Assembly: GCA_031270725.1 (NCBI GenBank)
Contig: JAISWS010000146.1
Coordinates: forward strand, 1-32,978
DNA from: Syntrophomonadaceae bacterium
GTDB taxonomy: Bacteria > Bacillota > Syntrophomonadia > Syntrophomonadales > Syntrophomonadaceae
DNA: 32,978 nucleotides
Direction of reading: 5' to 3'
The translations under genes were made by a program, and so were the position numbers. How positions within the stretch are numbered: position 1 is the first letter of the stretch; the number at the start of each line of letters is the position of its first letter. The notes beneath the pieces are model-generated. The model searched no databases. It was not told where the DNA came from and saw nothing but the letters and a program-made list of their open reading frames with translations. Shown piece by piece: positions 1 to 8,745 of this stretch.

Positions 1-1
1 T

Positions 2-325
2 AGAGTGGAAAGAGAACGGGTTCGCGGGCGCCAGACGGAAATGCTGCAAAATATAATTAATGACCGTAATACGGAAAAAGCTGCCCGTGAAGCCGCGTCA
101 ACGCGGCTTATGAATATAAGCGCGGACATGGAGAAAGAGATGAAGGCGGAAAATCTGGTAAAATCGCTGGGATTTTCAGATTGCGTGGTTATCAGCCAGG
201 CAGGTTTCATGAACGTCATACTGCAAAGCGAAAGCGTTAATGAAGATGAGGAAAAGGAGATAAAAAATATATTGGGGACAGAAAGCGGCGGGAAAATAAA
301 AGTAACGGCCGTTAAGCCCCGTTAA
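2..325 (+). CDS. spoIIIAH: Stage III sporulation protein AH, 3' part (5' end outside window)
   Basis: This is the C-terminal domain of SpoIIIAH, the mother-cell protein that pairs with forespore SpoIIQ to form the channel between the two cells during engulfment. The frame is open to the left edge, so the track's GTG at base 5 is an internal codon and the N-terminal membrane anchor is missing. The visible part has the family's run of an ERER-type basic helix, an RQxEMLQNIINDRN segment, a KAAREAA helix, then E(K)ENLVKSLGF followed by a small alpha/beta (ring-building) fold ending in a short beta strand. It should be the last gene of the spoIIIA operon; yqfC follows 205 bases later, which fits clostridial gene order. 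The assignment rests on these motifs and the sporulation neighbours, and is quite secure. Confidence 0.85.
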   Translation, partial: RVERERVRGRQTEMLQNIINDRNTEKAAREAASTRLMNISADMEKEMKAENLVKSLGFSDCVVISQAGFMNVILQSESVNEDEEKEIKNILGTESGGKIKVTAVKPR

Positions 326-530
326 ATACGCGGCGGAAAAGAATAAATCAGCCCGTTTGTGTATAAATATGACTGAAGCGGGTTGAAAAATGAAAATGCG
401 CGCGACGGCAATTTTATATTTCATATTTCATGTTCGGAAAAGCGTATGAATTATCATAAACGGCCGGACATATACCCGGAAGATAATGTAAAACACTACG
501 GAGTTCAGATTACTGTATTGGAGGTGCCTT

Positions 531-812
531 ATGAGCGGCGGCAAGAAGGAAATAATCAGCCAGGCGTTGGGAGATTTACTGGAAGTACCGCGCGATGTGG
601 CGCTGGATCTAGCCAGAGTTACCATAATCGGGAGAAATGAAATACTGATAGAAAACCACCGCGGGGTGATGGAGTACGGGCTGCGGAGGATAAGGATCAG
701 CTTAAGCCGCGGATACATGGAGATTGTTGGCGAAGGGCTGGAGCTGAAAGCCCTGATGAGCGAAGAGATAAAAATAATCGGCATGATCAATGTGGTTGAG
801 TATATTGAATAG
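531..812 (+). CDS. yqfC: Sporulation protein YqfC
   Basis: This is a 93-residue protein of the YqfC family, a small conserved sporulation protein of unknown biochemical role made in the mother cell in B. subtilis. The ATG has a strong GGAGGTG ribosome site six bases upstream. The sequence shows the typical pattern: an early helix (ALGDLLEVPRDVALDLARVTI), then short beta strands around NEILIENHRGVMEYG, and a final segment on gaining or keeping a local structure (MEIVGEGLELKALM, EEIKIIGMI). It has no membrane segment or signal peptide. It lies just ahead of yqfD, with 42 bases between them, and the two are nearly always adjacent in spore formers. No enzymatic motif is visible. Confidence 0.85.
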   Translation: MSGGKKEIISQALGDLLEVPRDVALDLARVTIIGRNEILIENHRGVMEYGLRRIRISLSRGYMEIVGEGLELKALMSEEIKIIGMINVVEYIE

Positions 813-854
813 CTGAGGCGGATACGGAAAATTTGCGGCGAAAGGCGGGAGTTT

Positions 855-2069
855 GTGGCTGAATGGTTTGAGTATCTGGGCGGAATGATAACGGTCAGAA
901 TTGAAGGCGAATATGTGGAAAAGGTCTTGAACATGGCTATGTCGAGAGGGCTTTATATCAGTGATGTCCGCAAGATTGAAGGAGGCGTTTTGTTAAAGGT
1001 GCGCGGCAGCGGTTTTGAGGCACTGAAAACGATTTGCGCCGAAAACGGGTACGAGTATAGTATAGTCGCTCAGAGAGGGGCGCCTTTTGTAAAAAGAGCC
1101 TTTCGCCGGAGAATGGGATTTTTAGTAGGCGCGGCGGTTTTTGTCTCAGCTGTTTATATACTTTCTTCTTTTATCTGGTTTGTGGATGTGCGGGGAAATA
1201 ATTTGCTTTCCGATCAAGTAATTATTGACGCCGCGGCTCGGTATGGAGTGTCTAAAGGAGCTAATAAAAGCGGTTTTGACCGTATTGAAGCTGAAAATGC
1301 CATGATACGCGACATCAGCCAGCTGTCTTATGTTAAAATTAGCGTTAAAGGGGTAAACGCCAGTATCGAAGTAGTGGAGAAAACGCTGTCTTCGCCGGAA
1401 ATTACCGCTCCCTGTAATATTGTAGCCGCCGCTGACGGGGTAATTGACGATATACTGGTTCTGATGGGGCGGCAAAATGTCCGGACGGGGCAAGCGGTAG
1501 TCAAAGGAGATATTTTGATATCGGGCATGGTTTATTCCCAAGCCGACCCTTACGGGTCGGAGGAGACGGAAAATCTTTTACAGCCCCGTGCCGTACGGGC
1601 CAGGGGTTTTGTAAAAGCCAGAGTGTGGCGTGAAAGTTACGGGGAATGCCGGCTTAAAAATGACAAATTAGTATTGGCCGGAGAAAAAAGAGTTAAGCAC
1701 AGCCTGCTTTTTCCGTGGACGAAAAACCCGGCCGAACAAGCCGGACAAATGGAGCATAGTTTTCCGATCAGCGTTATGGAGAAAAGGGAAAAAACTCTGC
1801 CTACTCCCTGGGGAAACTTTGTTTGGGTGACTGTGACTGAACAGGAACAAAGAGTGGAAACAGAAGAATTAACAGAGGAAGCGGCGGCCGGAATAGCTGC
1901 GGAATCAGCGCTGAAATCATTGCGTGATACTTACGGAAATGATTTGAATATGGATAATTCCCGGAGCCAAATTATATCTTCTCCCAGCGATTCCATTATA
2001 AGAGTCAGGGTTTCGGTTGAAAATATTGAAGAGATAGGGACGCCTCAGTTAATTAACCAGGGCGTCTGA
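855..2069 (+). CDS. yqfD: Sporulation protein YqfD
   Basis: This is a 404-residue YqfD-type sporulation protein. Residues 1-75 form a soluble N-terminal region that includes the family's G-x-V/I-x-IEGEYVEKVLNMA signature. One membrane segment lies at about 88-110 (FLVGAAVFVSAVYILSSFIWFV). The large remainder would be extracytoplasmic and includes a POTRA-like stretch directly after the membrane (DVRGNNLLSDQVI...). The role is not known biochemically; in B. subtilis it belongs to the sigma-E regulon and is needed for efficient sporulation. The start is GTG with GGGAG just upstream. No gene follows for about 380 bases, so it probably ends the sporulation unit. Confidence 0.85.
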   Translation: MAEWFEYLGGMITVRIEGEYVEKVLNMAMSRGLYISDVRKIEGGVLLKVRGSGFEALKTICAENGYEYSIVAQRGAPFVKRAFRRRMGFLVGAAVFVSAVYILSSFIWFVDVRGNNLLSDQVIIDAAARYGVSKGANKSGFDRIEAENAMIRDISQLSYVKISVKGVNASIEVVEKTLSSPEITAPCNIVAAADGVIDDILVLMGRQNVRTGQAVVKGDILISGMVYSQADPYGSEETENLLQPRAVRARGFVKARVWRESYGECRLKNDKLVLAGEKRVKHSLLFPWTKNPAEQAGQMEHSFPISVMEKREKTLPTPWGNFVWVTVTEQEQRVETEELTEEAAAGIAAESALKSLRDTYGNDLNMDNSRSQIISSPSDSIIRVRVSVENIEEIGTPQLINQGV

Positions 2070-2452
2070 GCGATAAAGTAAGTGATAAACCGGCAGTTTC
2101 AAGCCCGGCAAACGCCGCTTATCCGCTGTAAAGAGTTTGCTTTATTTTTGGCCTTTGCTGAAAATCTAAGCGGTAAGCGATGAACCCTGAAATATCGCGA
2201 GCTTATATCTATACTGGCAATATTGCTACTTATGAAAATCCGCGATACCGTTAACGTAACCGAACGGGAGTTGCCGGACGCACCCTTACCTAGTTCAACA
2301 ACTCCCGCGGTTCTCATACAACTGGTAAGATATTCCTTTAATTTAGGCCAAATCACCTACAAACGAAATCACTCTCCCAAATGAACGTAATGCATTGCGT
2401 TTAGTCTTATGATATAATAGCTGGCAGAAGAGTATTGCTGGGAGGACTGTGA
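2070..2452 (+). other. Intergenic region between yqfD and phoH with inverted repeats
   Basis: These 383 bases hold no recognisable gene. They contain GCAAAC (2108-2113) and GTTTGC (2135-2140) followed by TTTATTTTT, a weak intrinsic-terminator candidate for yqfD. They also contain a 9-base inverted repeat, CGGGAGTTG (2265-2273) and CAACTCCCG (2299-2307). A plus-strand open frame from ATG 2232 to a TGA near 2384 would encode about 50 residues. It follows an in-frame hydrophobic stretch (ISILAILLLM), but it has no ribosome site and I recognise no family. It could be a gene remnant or chance. The phoH promoter lies at the right end. Confidence 0.4.
2410..2418 (+). promoter_or_regulatory. Extended -10 sigma-A promoter for phoH
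   Basis: TGaTATAAT is a perfect extended -10 element, 35 bases before the phoH start codon. No good -35 hexamer sits 16-18 bases upstream (the nearest, TTGCGT, is only 12 away), which is common for extended -10 promoters. It would separate transcription of the phoH-to-recO group from the sporulation genes upstream. Confidence 0.55.
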
Positions 2453-3427
2453 TTGGAAAACATTGAGAGCAAGATTGTTATTGCCGATAATGATCTCGCG
2501 GCTATTTTTTTTGGTAATGAGGATGGGAATTTCCGTTATTTAAGGTCTGTGGTTCCGGCTGAAATATTTGCCCGCGGCGGTGAAATAACCATCAAGGGAG
2601 ATAAAAACGAAGTTTCTTTCGCGACGAATCTGGTCAACCGTTTGATAGAGAGAGTGGCTGTGGAACACAGCTTGAATATCAATGATATTAATTATATCAC
2701 CGGATTGACGGAACAGGGCGATAAGAGCAGGCACCAGGACATAGTTTCAGATACTATACTGAACTCAGCCGGAGGAAAGCCCATTAAGGCCAGAACTTTA
2801 GGGCAGAAACGCTATATACAAGCTATGCGGAAAGATGATGTGGTGTTCGGCATCGGGCCGGCTGGAACCGGAAAGACCTATCTGGCAGTAGTGATGGCGG
2901 TATTAGCGCTTAAAAACCGCGCGGCGCAAAGGATTGTGCTGGTGCGTCCGGCGGTGGAAGCCGGAGAAAAGCTGGGTTTTTTGCCGGGAGATTTTATAGA
3001 AAAGATAAATCCGTATCTTCGCCCCCTTTATGACGGATTGTTTGATATATTAGGGGTTGAGCAGACTCAGCGTTATCTGGACAAAAATATTATTGAAATA
3101 GCTCCTTTGGCTTATATGCGGGGGCGTACCTTAAACGACGCGTTCATTATATTGGACGAAGCCCAGAATACTACCCCCCAGCAGATGAAGATGTTCCTTA
3201 CCCGTTTGGGATTCGGCTCCAAGGCGGTTATAACCGGCGATATTACCCAGGTTGATTTGCCCAGAGAAGAATTTTCAGGGTTAATAGAAATACAGAGGAT
3301 ATTAAGCGCGATTCCCGGAGTGTCTTTTGAGTATTTGACCAAAGAAGATGTGGTCAGGCATCCCTTGGTACAGAAAATAATAAACGCTTATGAGGCTTAT
3401 GAAGATAAGAAGCAGGGTAATATTTAG
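2453..3427 (+). CDS. phoH: PhoH-like ATPase (YbeZ type)
   Basis: This 324-residue protein is a PhoH/YbeZ family P-loop ATPase. Walker A is GPAGTGKT at residues 135-142, and Walker B with the family signature is ILDEAQN at about 233-239. The N-terminal 110 residues carry the KH-like segment usual in this family, with a preceding ATxxxxLxxLIERV pattern. PhoH proteins act with the endonuclease YbeY in 16S rRNA processing and ribosome quality control, and ybeY lies two genes downstream here. The start is TTG, fixed by GGAGG seven bases upstream and by the family's normal length. An extended -10 promoter precedes it. The name reflects phosphate-starvation regulation in E. coli; nothing here suggests a Pho box. 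Confidence 0.93.
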   Translation: MENIESKIVIADNDLAAIFFGNEDGNFRYLRSVVPAEIFARGGEITIKGDKNEVSFATNLVNRLIERVAVEHSLNINDINYITGLTEQGDKSRHQDIVSDTILNSAGGKPIKARTLGQKRYIQAMRKDDVVFGIGPAGTGKTYLAVVMAVLALKNRAAQRIVLVRPAVEAGEKLGFLPGDFIEKINPYLRPLYDGLFDILGVEQTQRYLDKNIIEIAPLAYMRGRTLNDAFIILDEAQNTTPQQMKMFLTRLGFGSKAVITGDITQVDLPREEFSGLIEIQRILSAIPGVSFEYLTKEDVVRHPLVQKIINAYEAYEDKKQGNI

Positions 3428-3457
3428 AACGCAAATATTAAATAGGAGCATAGATTT

Positions 3458-5635
3458 ATGCCTGATTTTTTAAAAAATCTGTTTGACGGACTGAAAAAAA
3501 TTTTCGGAAGAACCAACAGTAAGCTTTTTATCGGAGCGGTAGTTTTTTTTGCCCTTAGTTTTTTTATTGTGATAAAAGGAACCAGCCCCGGATATATGGC
3601 CTTGAAAGTGGATGAGGTGGCTCCGAGCAATATTCAGTCCAGTACCACCGCGGTAGTATATGATGAGATACAAACCGAAGAGCTTAGAAAACAAGCGGCG
3701 GAACGGGTGCAGAAAGTTTATAACAAAGATCAGGCGGCTATTGAAGATTCCGCTAATTTTGTAAACTTGTTTTTTGAAGATATGTTTGCTATCTTAGCCT
3801 ATCCGGAAACTGAACGCGAGGGTGCTTTAGCCGGGCTTTTCGACCAGCTCCTTAAAGAGCCGGCGCAAAGAGCTAACGCCAGTAAAGAGGATTTGGCGGG
3901 GTATTGGCAGGGACAAACCGTGGAAGAAGTCCAACAGATACAGACGTTGCTGGCAGGATTAGTGCAGGGAATTATGGAAGATACAATTACCGAAGAGAAG
4001 CTGCCTTCAGTTAACGAACAAGCCGCTTTGCAGATTAGTTATCTGAATTTCCCGCAGCCGGAACTTGACACTATGCAATACATTTTGGTAAACGCTACCA
4101 GACCCAACTTGATTTTCAATCAGGAAGCTACCGATGAAGAAATACGGAAAGCGGTAGAAGCCGTTCCGGAAGTGACGAAAACCGTAAAAGCGGGTGAAAT
4201 TATTGTGCGGGAAGGCGATAGGGTAACTCCGGAACAGATCAGTATTTTGGAACAGATGGGATATTTGCGCAGCAATAGTTTCCCTTATACGATAGTGGGA
4301 CTGGCTTTATTCGTGCTGCTTACCATGTGGCTGGGCTTCAAATATATGCAGCGTTACTATAAAGACAGCGAAACTTATGAACGCAGTATTTTATTGATGG
4401 AATTGGTTTTCCTTTTCATCCTTATTTTAACATTTTTTATTTTTATGATAAAAATAAGCGATCAGCCCAGGATTAGTGATTTGATAGGATTTGTAGCGCC
4501 GGTTGCCGCCGGAACCATGCTGATAACTATTTTACTGGATTATCGCCTGGCTTTATTCTGGTGCTTCTTAATGTCGGTTTTTGTGGGAGTATTAAGCGAC
4601 AGCAACCAGCTTTATTATGCTATCGTTTCTTTCGTAGGCGGAACCATCGGTGTTTTTAAAGTACACTATATCAGCCAGACTTCGGATTTGGCTAAAGCGG
4701 GCCTTTATGTCGCTTTAGGAAATGTAATAACAATAATTATTGTTTTGATGATTTCAGGAAATCTGGAGTTGACAGTTATAGCCGCGGGAGTCGTCATAGG
4801 AGCTATAAACGGCATATTTTCAGCAGTCCTTATGATAGGTACTTTGCCGTTTTTGGAAACGGTTTTTGGCATAACCAGCATGATGAAGCTGCTGGAGCTT
4901 TCTAATCCGAATCATTCTGTTTTAAGAAGGCTGCTGATGGAAGCGCCGGGGACTTATCACCATAGTTTAATGGTGGGCAATTTGGCTGAAGCGACGGCTG
5001 GGGCTGTCGGGGCTGACGCTATGCTGGTCAGGGCCGGAGCTTATTATCATGATATAGGAAAATTGAGGCGGCCGGAATATTTTATTGAAAATCAAAATAA
5101 CTTCGGGAACCCTCATGAGAACATGGCGCCGGTTCTGTCATCTTTGATTGTTACATCACACGTCCGTGATGGGGTGGAAATGGCTAAAGAAGCTAAATTG
5201 CCGCAGTCCATAATCGACTTTATTGAGCAGCATCATGGGACCAGTTTACTCAAGTTCTTTTATAATAAAGCTCTGAAAAATCAGGAAGACAAAATGATTA
5301 TAAGTGAAGAGGGGTTCCATTATGAAGGACCCAAACCAAAGAAAAAAGAGACGGCTTTGGTAATGCTTGCGGATGCGGTTGAAGCCAGTGTCAGGTCTTT
5401 GCCTGAGCCTAGTTCGGACGCTATCAGAAAGATGGTCAAGTCCATTGTAAATGACAAACTGCAGGAAGGACAGCTAAGCGACAGCGATTTAACCTTTAAG
5501 GATTTGGATATTATTATTGACTCGTTTTGCCATGTATTGGAAGGCATTTACCATAAAAGAATCGCTTATCCGGATATGGTAGTAAAAGAATTTGAACAGA
5601 GGATAGAAAAACATGGAGGTTTTGGTAACCAATAA
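3458..5635 (+). CDS. yqfF: 7TM-HD domain cyclic-di-AMP phosphodiesterase (PgpH/YqfF)
   Basis: This 725-residue membrane protein has the full PgpH architecture. A first membrane helix spans residues 22-40, an external 7TMR-HDED domain about 50-270, a seven-helix membrane block about 275-475, and a cytoplasmic HD hydrolase domain about 480-700. The HD motif is intact: HHSLM (501-505), YYHDIGK (529-535) and EQHHGT (590-595). PgpH enzymes cleave cyclic di-AMP to pApA and so tune potassium and osmotic homeostasis, with the external domain presumed to sense an outside signal. The ATG start has a GGAGCATAG ribosome site. The gene overlaps ybeY by 23 bases. The family assignment is firm; the specific nucleotide substrate is inferred from characterised homologues. 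Confidence 0.94.
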   Translation: MPDFLKNLFDGLKKIFGRTNSKLFIGAVVFFALSFFIVIKGTSPGYMALKVDEVAPSNIQSSTTAVVYDEIQTEELRKQAAERVQKVYNKDQAAIEDSANFVNLFFEDMFAILAYPETEREGALAGLFDQLLKEPAQRANASKEDLAGYWQGQTVEEVQQIQTLLAGLVQGIMEDTITEEKLPSVNEQAALQISYLNFPQPELDTMQYILVNATRPNLIFNQEATDEEIRKAVEAVPEVTKTVKAGEIIVREGDRVTPEQISILEQMGYLRSNSFPYTIVGLALFVLLTMWLGFKYMQRYYKDSETYERSILLMELVFLFILILTFFIFMIKISDQPRISDLIGFVAPVAAGTMLITILLDYRLALFWCFLMSVFVGVLSDSNQLYYAIVSFVGGTIGVFKVHYISQTSDLAKAGLYVALGNVITIIIVLMISGNLELTVIAAGVVIGAINGIFSAVLMIGTLPFLETVFGITSMMKLLELSNPNHSVLRRLLMEAPGTYHHSLMVGNLAEATAGAVGADAMLVRAGAYYHDIGKLRRPEYFIENQNNFGNPHENMAPVLSSLIVTSHVRDGVEMAKEAKLPQSIIDFIEQHHGTSLLKFFYNKALKNQEDKMIISEEGFHYEGPKPKKKETALVMLADAVEASVRSLPEPSSDAIRKMVKSIVNDKLQEGQLSDSDLTFKDLDIIIDSFCHVLEGIYHKRIAYPDMVVKEFEQRIEKHGGFGNQ

Positions 5636-6083
5636 TCAAAACAGTGTCGTTTACGAAAAAACGTTCGAAAATATCGCGGTCAAAGCAATTAATGCGGCGG
5701 CTCTCGCGTGTAACGCGGAGGAGCCGGGTGAAGTGGGAGTTATGCTTACTGACAATGCGTATATACGGGAATTAAACCGCGTATATCGGGGGCGTGATTA
5801 TCCCACTGACGTTTTGTCTTTCGCGATGAATGAAAAAGGCGAAGACGAGCCGGATTTCGAGCCGCCGGAACAGATTAATATTTTAGGGGATATCGTCATA
5901 TCCCTGGAAAAGGCGCTTGAACAGGGCGGGGAATATGGGCACGGGATAAAGAGGGAACTGGGATATTTAATCGTACACGGCTTTTTACATTTAATGGGAT
6001 ATGACCATAAAACGGAAGCGCAGAAGCAGCTCATGAGACAAATAGAAGAAAAGGTTTTGACGGAGCTTAATTTGGAAAGGTAA
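5613..6083 (+). CDS. ybeY: Endoribonuclease YbeY (16S rRNA 3' end maturation)
   Basis: This is a single-domain metalloprotein of 156 residues. The zinc motif HGFLHLMGYDH has the family's HxxxHxxGxxH spacing and sits near residues 127-137. Other signatures are LNRVYRGRDYPTDVLSFAM and LGDIVISLEKA. YbeY acts in 16S rRNA 3' maturation and 70S ribosome quality control. Its ATG lies inside the last codons of yqfF, which suggests translational coupling; the alternative TTG eight codons into the same region would sit too close to GGAGG. It occurs with PhoH and Era here as in many Firmicutes, forming a small ribosome-maturation cluster. Confidence 0.95.
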   Translation: MEVLVTNNQNSVVYEKTFENIAVKAINAAALACNAEEPGEVGVMLTDNAYIRELNRVYRGRDYPTDVLSFAMNEKGEDEPDFEPPEQINILGDIVISLEKALEQGGEYGHGIKRELGYLIVHGFLHLMGYDHKTEAQKQLMRQIEEKVLTELNLER

Positions 6084-6089
6084 TGGCAA

Positions 6090-6452
6090 GTGATCAATCT
6101 TCTGAACAGTTTCCGGTGTGCCGGGGCTGGAATTATCTATTGCTTAAAAAATGAAAGAAATATGAGAATACATGGCGCGGCTACTGTTTTAGCGGTAACG
6201 TTAGGCTTTATATGCCGGCTGCGAGCGCTTCAGTGGGGATTGCTTTTTATTACTATTACGGTGGTCTTGGTAGCGGAAATAATCAACACGGCTATTGAAA
6301 AAACAGTTGATTTGAATACGACTGATTTTAATCCGCTGGCGAAAACCGCTAAAAACGTCGCCGCCGGAGCGGTTTTGGCGGCAGCTTTTAATTCCATTAT
6401 AATGGGCGTTATCATTTTTGGCCCGTATGTGCTGAGTTTTATCAGGAGATGA
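6090..6452 (+). CDS. dgkA: Diacylglycerol/undecaprenol kinase family protein
   Basis: This is a 120-residue DgkA-family integral membrane kinase. The amphipathic N-terminal FRCAGAGIIYCLKNERNMRIH is followed by three predicted membrane helices (about 32-50, 53-70 and 93-115). The catalytic signature is VLVAEIINTAIEKTVDL, with conserved glutamates, and NPLAKTAKNVAAGAVL follows. In Gram-positive bacteria this family phosphorylates undecaprenol, recycling the lipid carrier for wall synthesis, rather than diacylglycerol; the substrate here is inferred. The start is GTG six bases after the ybeY stop. The stop overlaps the first ATG of the cdd frame. Confidence 0.92.
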   Translation: MINLLNSFRCAGAGIIYCLKNERNMRIHGAATVLAVTLGFICRLRALQWGLLFITITVVLVAEIINTAIEKTVDLNTTDFNPLAKTAKNVAAGAVLAAAFNSIIMGVIIFGPYVLSFIRR

Positions 6453-6454
6453 AT

Positions 6455-6844
6455 ATGATGAACACGGAAAATTTGATGCGGCAAGCCCGGGAAGCTCAGA
6501 AAAACGCTTATGCCCCATATTCAGGATTTAAAGTGGGAGCGGCTTTGCTGACCTGCAAGGGCTTGGTATATCGCGGCGCTAATGTGGAAAACTCTTCTTT
6601 TGGGTTAACGGTATGCGCTGAAAGGATTGCTGTTTTTAAAGGAGTCAACGCCGGCGAGAGTGATTTTAAAGCGCTAGCGGTCGCGGCTTCAGGCAGCGGC
6701 CTGATATATCCTTGCGGAGCCTGTTTGCAGGTTCTGGCCGAGTTTACAAGCGAGCTTGCGATATATTTGGCTGAAGGCAGGGAAGGGTTCCGTTGCTTTT
6801 CCTTGAATGATCTTTTGCCGCTCAGGTTTTCATTAAACCAATAG
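6455..6844 (+). CDS. cdd: Cytidine deaminase
   Basis: This is a homotetrameric-type cytidine deaminase of about 129 residues that converts cytidine/deoxycytidine to uridine/deoxyuridine in pyrimidine salvage. The zinc and proton-shuttle motif is VCAERIAV (a CAE motif), and the second zinc site is YPCGACLQVL (PCGAC). The N-terminal AYAPYSGFKVGAAL substrate-binding segment and GANVENSSFGLT are also present. The track starts at ATG 6449, but AGGAG ends at 6448, too close for that codon. The ATG at 6455 (or 6458) has normal spacing and is preferred. It is translationally linked to dgkA. Confidence 0.94.
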   Translation: MMNTENLMRQAREAQKNAYAPYSGFKVGAALLTCKGLVYRGANVENSSFGLTVCAERIAVFKGVNAGESDFKALAVAASGSGLIYPCGACLQVLAEFTSELAIYLAEGREGFRCFSLNDLLPLRFSLNQ

Positions 6845-6855
6845 GGGGATTATAA

Positions 6856-7737
6856 ATGAAATCGGGATTTGTAAGTATTATAGGCCGGCCCAACGTTGGC
6901 AAATCAACTTTGTTAAACGGTATTATCGGAGAGAAAATAGCTATTGTAACTGATAAGCCTCAAACGACCCGCAATAGAATCCAGGGGATTTATAACAGTA
7001 AAGCCGGTCAGATAATTTTTGTGGATACGCCGGGGGTGCATAAGCCTAAACATTTACTGGGCGAGTATATGGCGCAGGTATTTTCCAGAACCGTAAACGA
7101 AACGGACATTATTTATTATGTTATTGATGTCACCAGGTCTCTGGGTAATGGGGAGAAATTTATCCTGGAGATTTTGCGGAAAGCGAAAGTGCCGGTTTTC
7201 CTTATTATGAATAAAATAGATCTGGCGGAACCTGCCCATATAGAAGAATTGCTTAAAGAATACCGCGGTTTTATGAATTTCGCCGAAGTACACCCTGTCG
7301 CTGCCGCACTGGGGTTGAATACAGACCTGGTTCTGGAGAAAACTTTCGCTTATCTGCCGGAGGGACCTAAGTATTATCCGGAAGAAAACATAAGCGACCA
7401 ATCCGTGTCGTTTCTGGTCTCAGAATTGATTCGTGAAAAAGCGCTGTTATTAACCCATGATGAGGTTCCGCATTCTTTGGCGGTGGGCATTGAGGATTTT
7501 ACGCGCAGAGAGAATGATAAATTATATGTAAGAGCTGTTATTTACACGGAGCGCGGTTCCCAAAAAGGAATTATTATCGGTAAAAACGGAAGTATGCTGA
7601 AAAAAATAGGTGAACAGTCCCGCGCCGACATTGAACAATTAATGGATTGTCCGGTTTATCTGGATTTATGGGTTAAAGAAAAACATAACTGGCGCGACAA
7701 TAGCGAGTATCTTTCCCGGATGGGATACCGTATTTGA
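6856..7737 (+). CDS. era: GTPase Era
   Basis: This 293-residue GTPase binds the 3' end of 16S rRNA and assists 30S subunit assembly. The G1 motif is GRPNVGKST (residues 10-18), G2 lies in the TTRNR region, G3 is DTPG in FVDTPGVHKPK, and G4 is MNKIDL near residue 120. The C-terminal KH domain contains GIIIGKNGSMLKKIG with the GxxG loop. Length is normal for Era (about 295-300). The ATG has GGGGG nine bases upstream. Its position after cdd and before recO copies the B. subtilis order, except that the tiny yqzL gene is absent. Confidence 0.96.
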   Translation: MKSGFVSIIGRPNVGKSTLLNGIIGEKIAIVTDKPQTTRNRIQGIYNSKAGQIIFVDTPGVHKPKHLLGEYMAQVFSRTVNETDIIYYVIDVTRSLGNGEKFILEILRKAKVPVFLIMNKIDLAEPAHIEELLKEYRGFMNFAEVHPVAAALGLNTDLVLEKTFAYLPEGPKYYPEENISDQSVSFLVSELIREKALLLTHDEVPHSLAVGIEDFTRRENDKLYVRAVIYTERGSQKGIIIGKNGSMLKKIGEQSRADIEQLMDCPVYLDLWVKEKHNWRDNSEYLSRMGYRI

Positions 7738-7787
7738 TAAGGCCGCGCTTGGCGTATATTTTGAAAATGCTTTGAAGGAGACGGCAG

Positions 7788-8540
7788 ATGTATTATAACA
7801 GCCGGGCAGTTATTATTAAAAGCGTTGATTACGCGGAAAACGATAAAATATTGACGGTTTTTACAGAAGCTGAAGGTAAAGTGAAAGCGGTCGCCAAAGG
7901 AGTGAAAAAAGCCGGAAGCTCTTTGCGGATTTGTGTGCAGCCGTTTTGCCATTCTTTTTTACACTTTCGCCGCGGCAAAGACATGGAGCAAATTACGCAG
8001 GGTAAGCTGCTGGACTTTTACGGTGAGGTTCGGGATGACATAAACTGCGCCCTGCAAGCGATGTATATAATGGAAATTCTGGATCACGCGGTCATGCTGA
8101 AAGACCCTCATCCGGAACTTTATGAAAATTTGCTGAAAGTTTTGGCGCTTTTAAACGGCCGGGGCTACAATCCGTTATTTATACGTTATTTTGAGATACA
8201 GCTGCTGATAGTTTTAGGTTACGCTCCGACATGGGATCGCTGCGTGGCCTGTGGGCGGAAAAAAACCGGCAGTACTCATTTTAATATCGAAGGCGGCGGT
8301 ATGGTATGTGGAAATTGCCGGGCGGGTTTTAACAATACGTTTATCTTATCGGAAGAAAGCCTGGGGATTTTGCGTTTACTGTCTAAAACCGCCGTACCGG
8401 TTCTGGCGAGAATAAAAGCAAGCGAGGCTGCTTTACGGCAGCTGGAGAACTTTTTGGAAAAATATATGCAATATCATCTGGGAAAAGATTTTAAAATGAA
8501 AAATACCATAAAAAATTTGCAAAAAATAATACCAATGTGA
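7788..8540 (+). CDS. recO: DNA repair protein RecO
   Basis: This 250-residue recombination mediator works with RecR (and RecF) to load RecA on SSB-coated single-stranded DNA. The N-terminal OB fold begins YYNSRAVIIKSVDYAENDKILTVFT. The helical C-terminal part has a four-cysteine zinc site, CVACGRK ... CGNC, around residues 149-180, a feature of Gram-positive RecO proteins. The ATG has GAAGGAG eight bases before it. It ends the phoH-to-recO gene train; the following 284 bases hold the glyQ leader. Confidence 0.94.
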   Translation: MYYNSRAVIIKSVDYAENDKILTVFTEAEGKVKAVAKGVKKAGSSLRICVQPFCHSFLHFRRGKDMEQITQGKLLDFYGEVRDDINCALQAMYIMEILDHAVMLKDPHPELYENLLKVLALLNGRGYNPLFIRYFEIQLLIVLGYAPTWDRCVACGRKKTGSTHFNIEGGGMVCGNCRAGFNNTFILSEESLGILRLLSKTAVPVLARIKASEAALRQLENFLEKYMQYHLGKDFKMKNTIKNLQKIIPM

Positions 8541-8745
8541 GAAGATAGATTTAACACTGTAGGCTGGGTAATAAACTATTCAGGAATAAAAACGAAAACA
8601 GCGATGAAAAATAAAAGAAAAAGACTGTTCCTGAAAACATAGGGCCGGAAAGCGGATAGGGTTACTTTTATCGTGCGCTTTGGAGCTGACGGAAGAAGGA
8701 TTTTCAGGTTAGCAAAACCTGTTACTTGAGGTGGGCTGTGCCAAT

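Noticed and set aside
428-934. Minus-strand 168-residue ORF
   Set aside because: Shadow of yqfC and the start of yqfD, with a Ser/Ile/Pro-rich random composition.
2099-2356. Minus-strand 85-residue ORF between yqfD and phoH
   Set aside because: No ribosome site, family features or coding-like composition; it only occupies the gap by chance.
7738-7787. Expected small gene yqzL between era and recO
   Set aside because: The 50-base gap is too short and has no suitable ORF; the gene is absent here.
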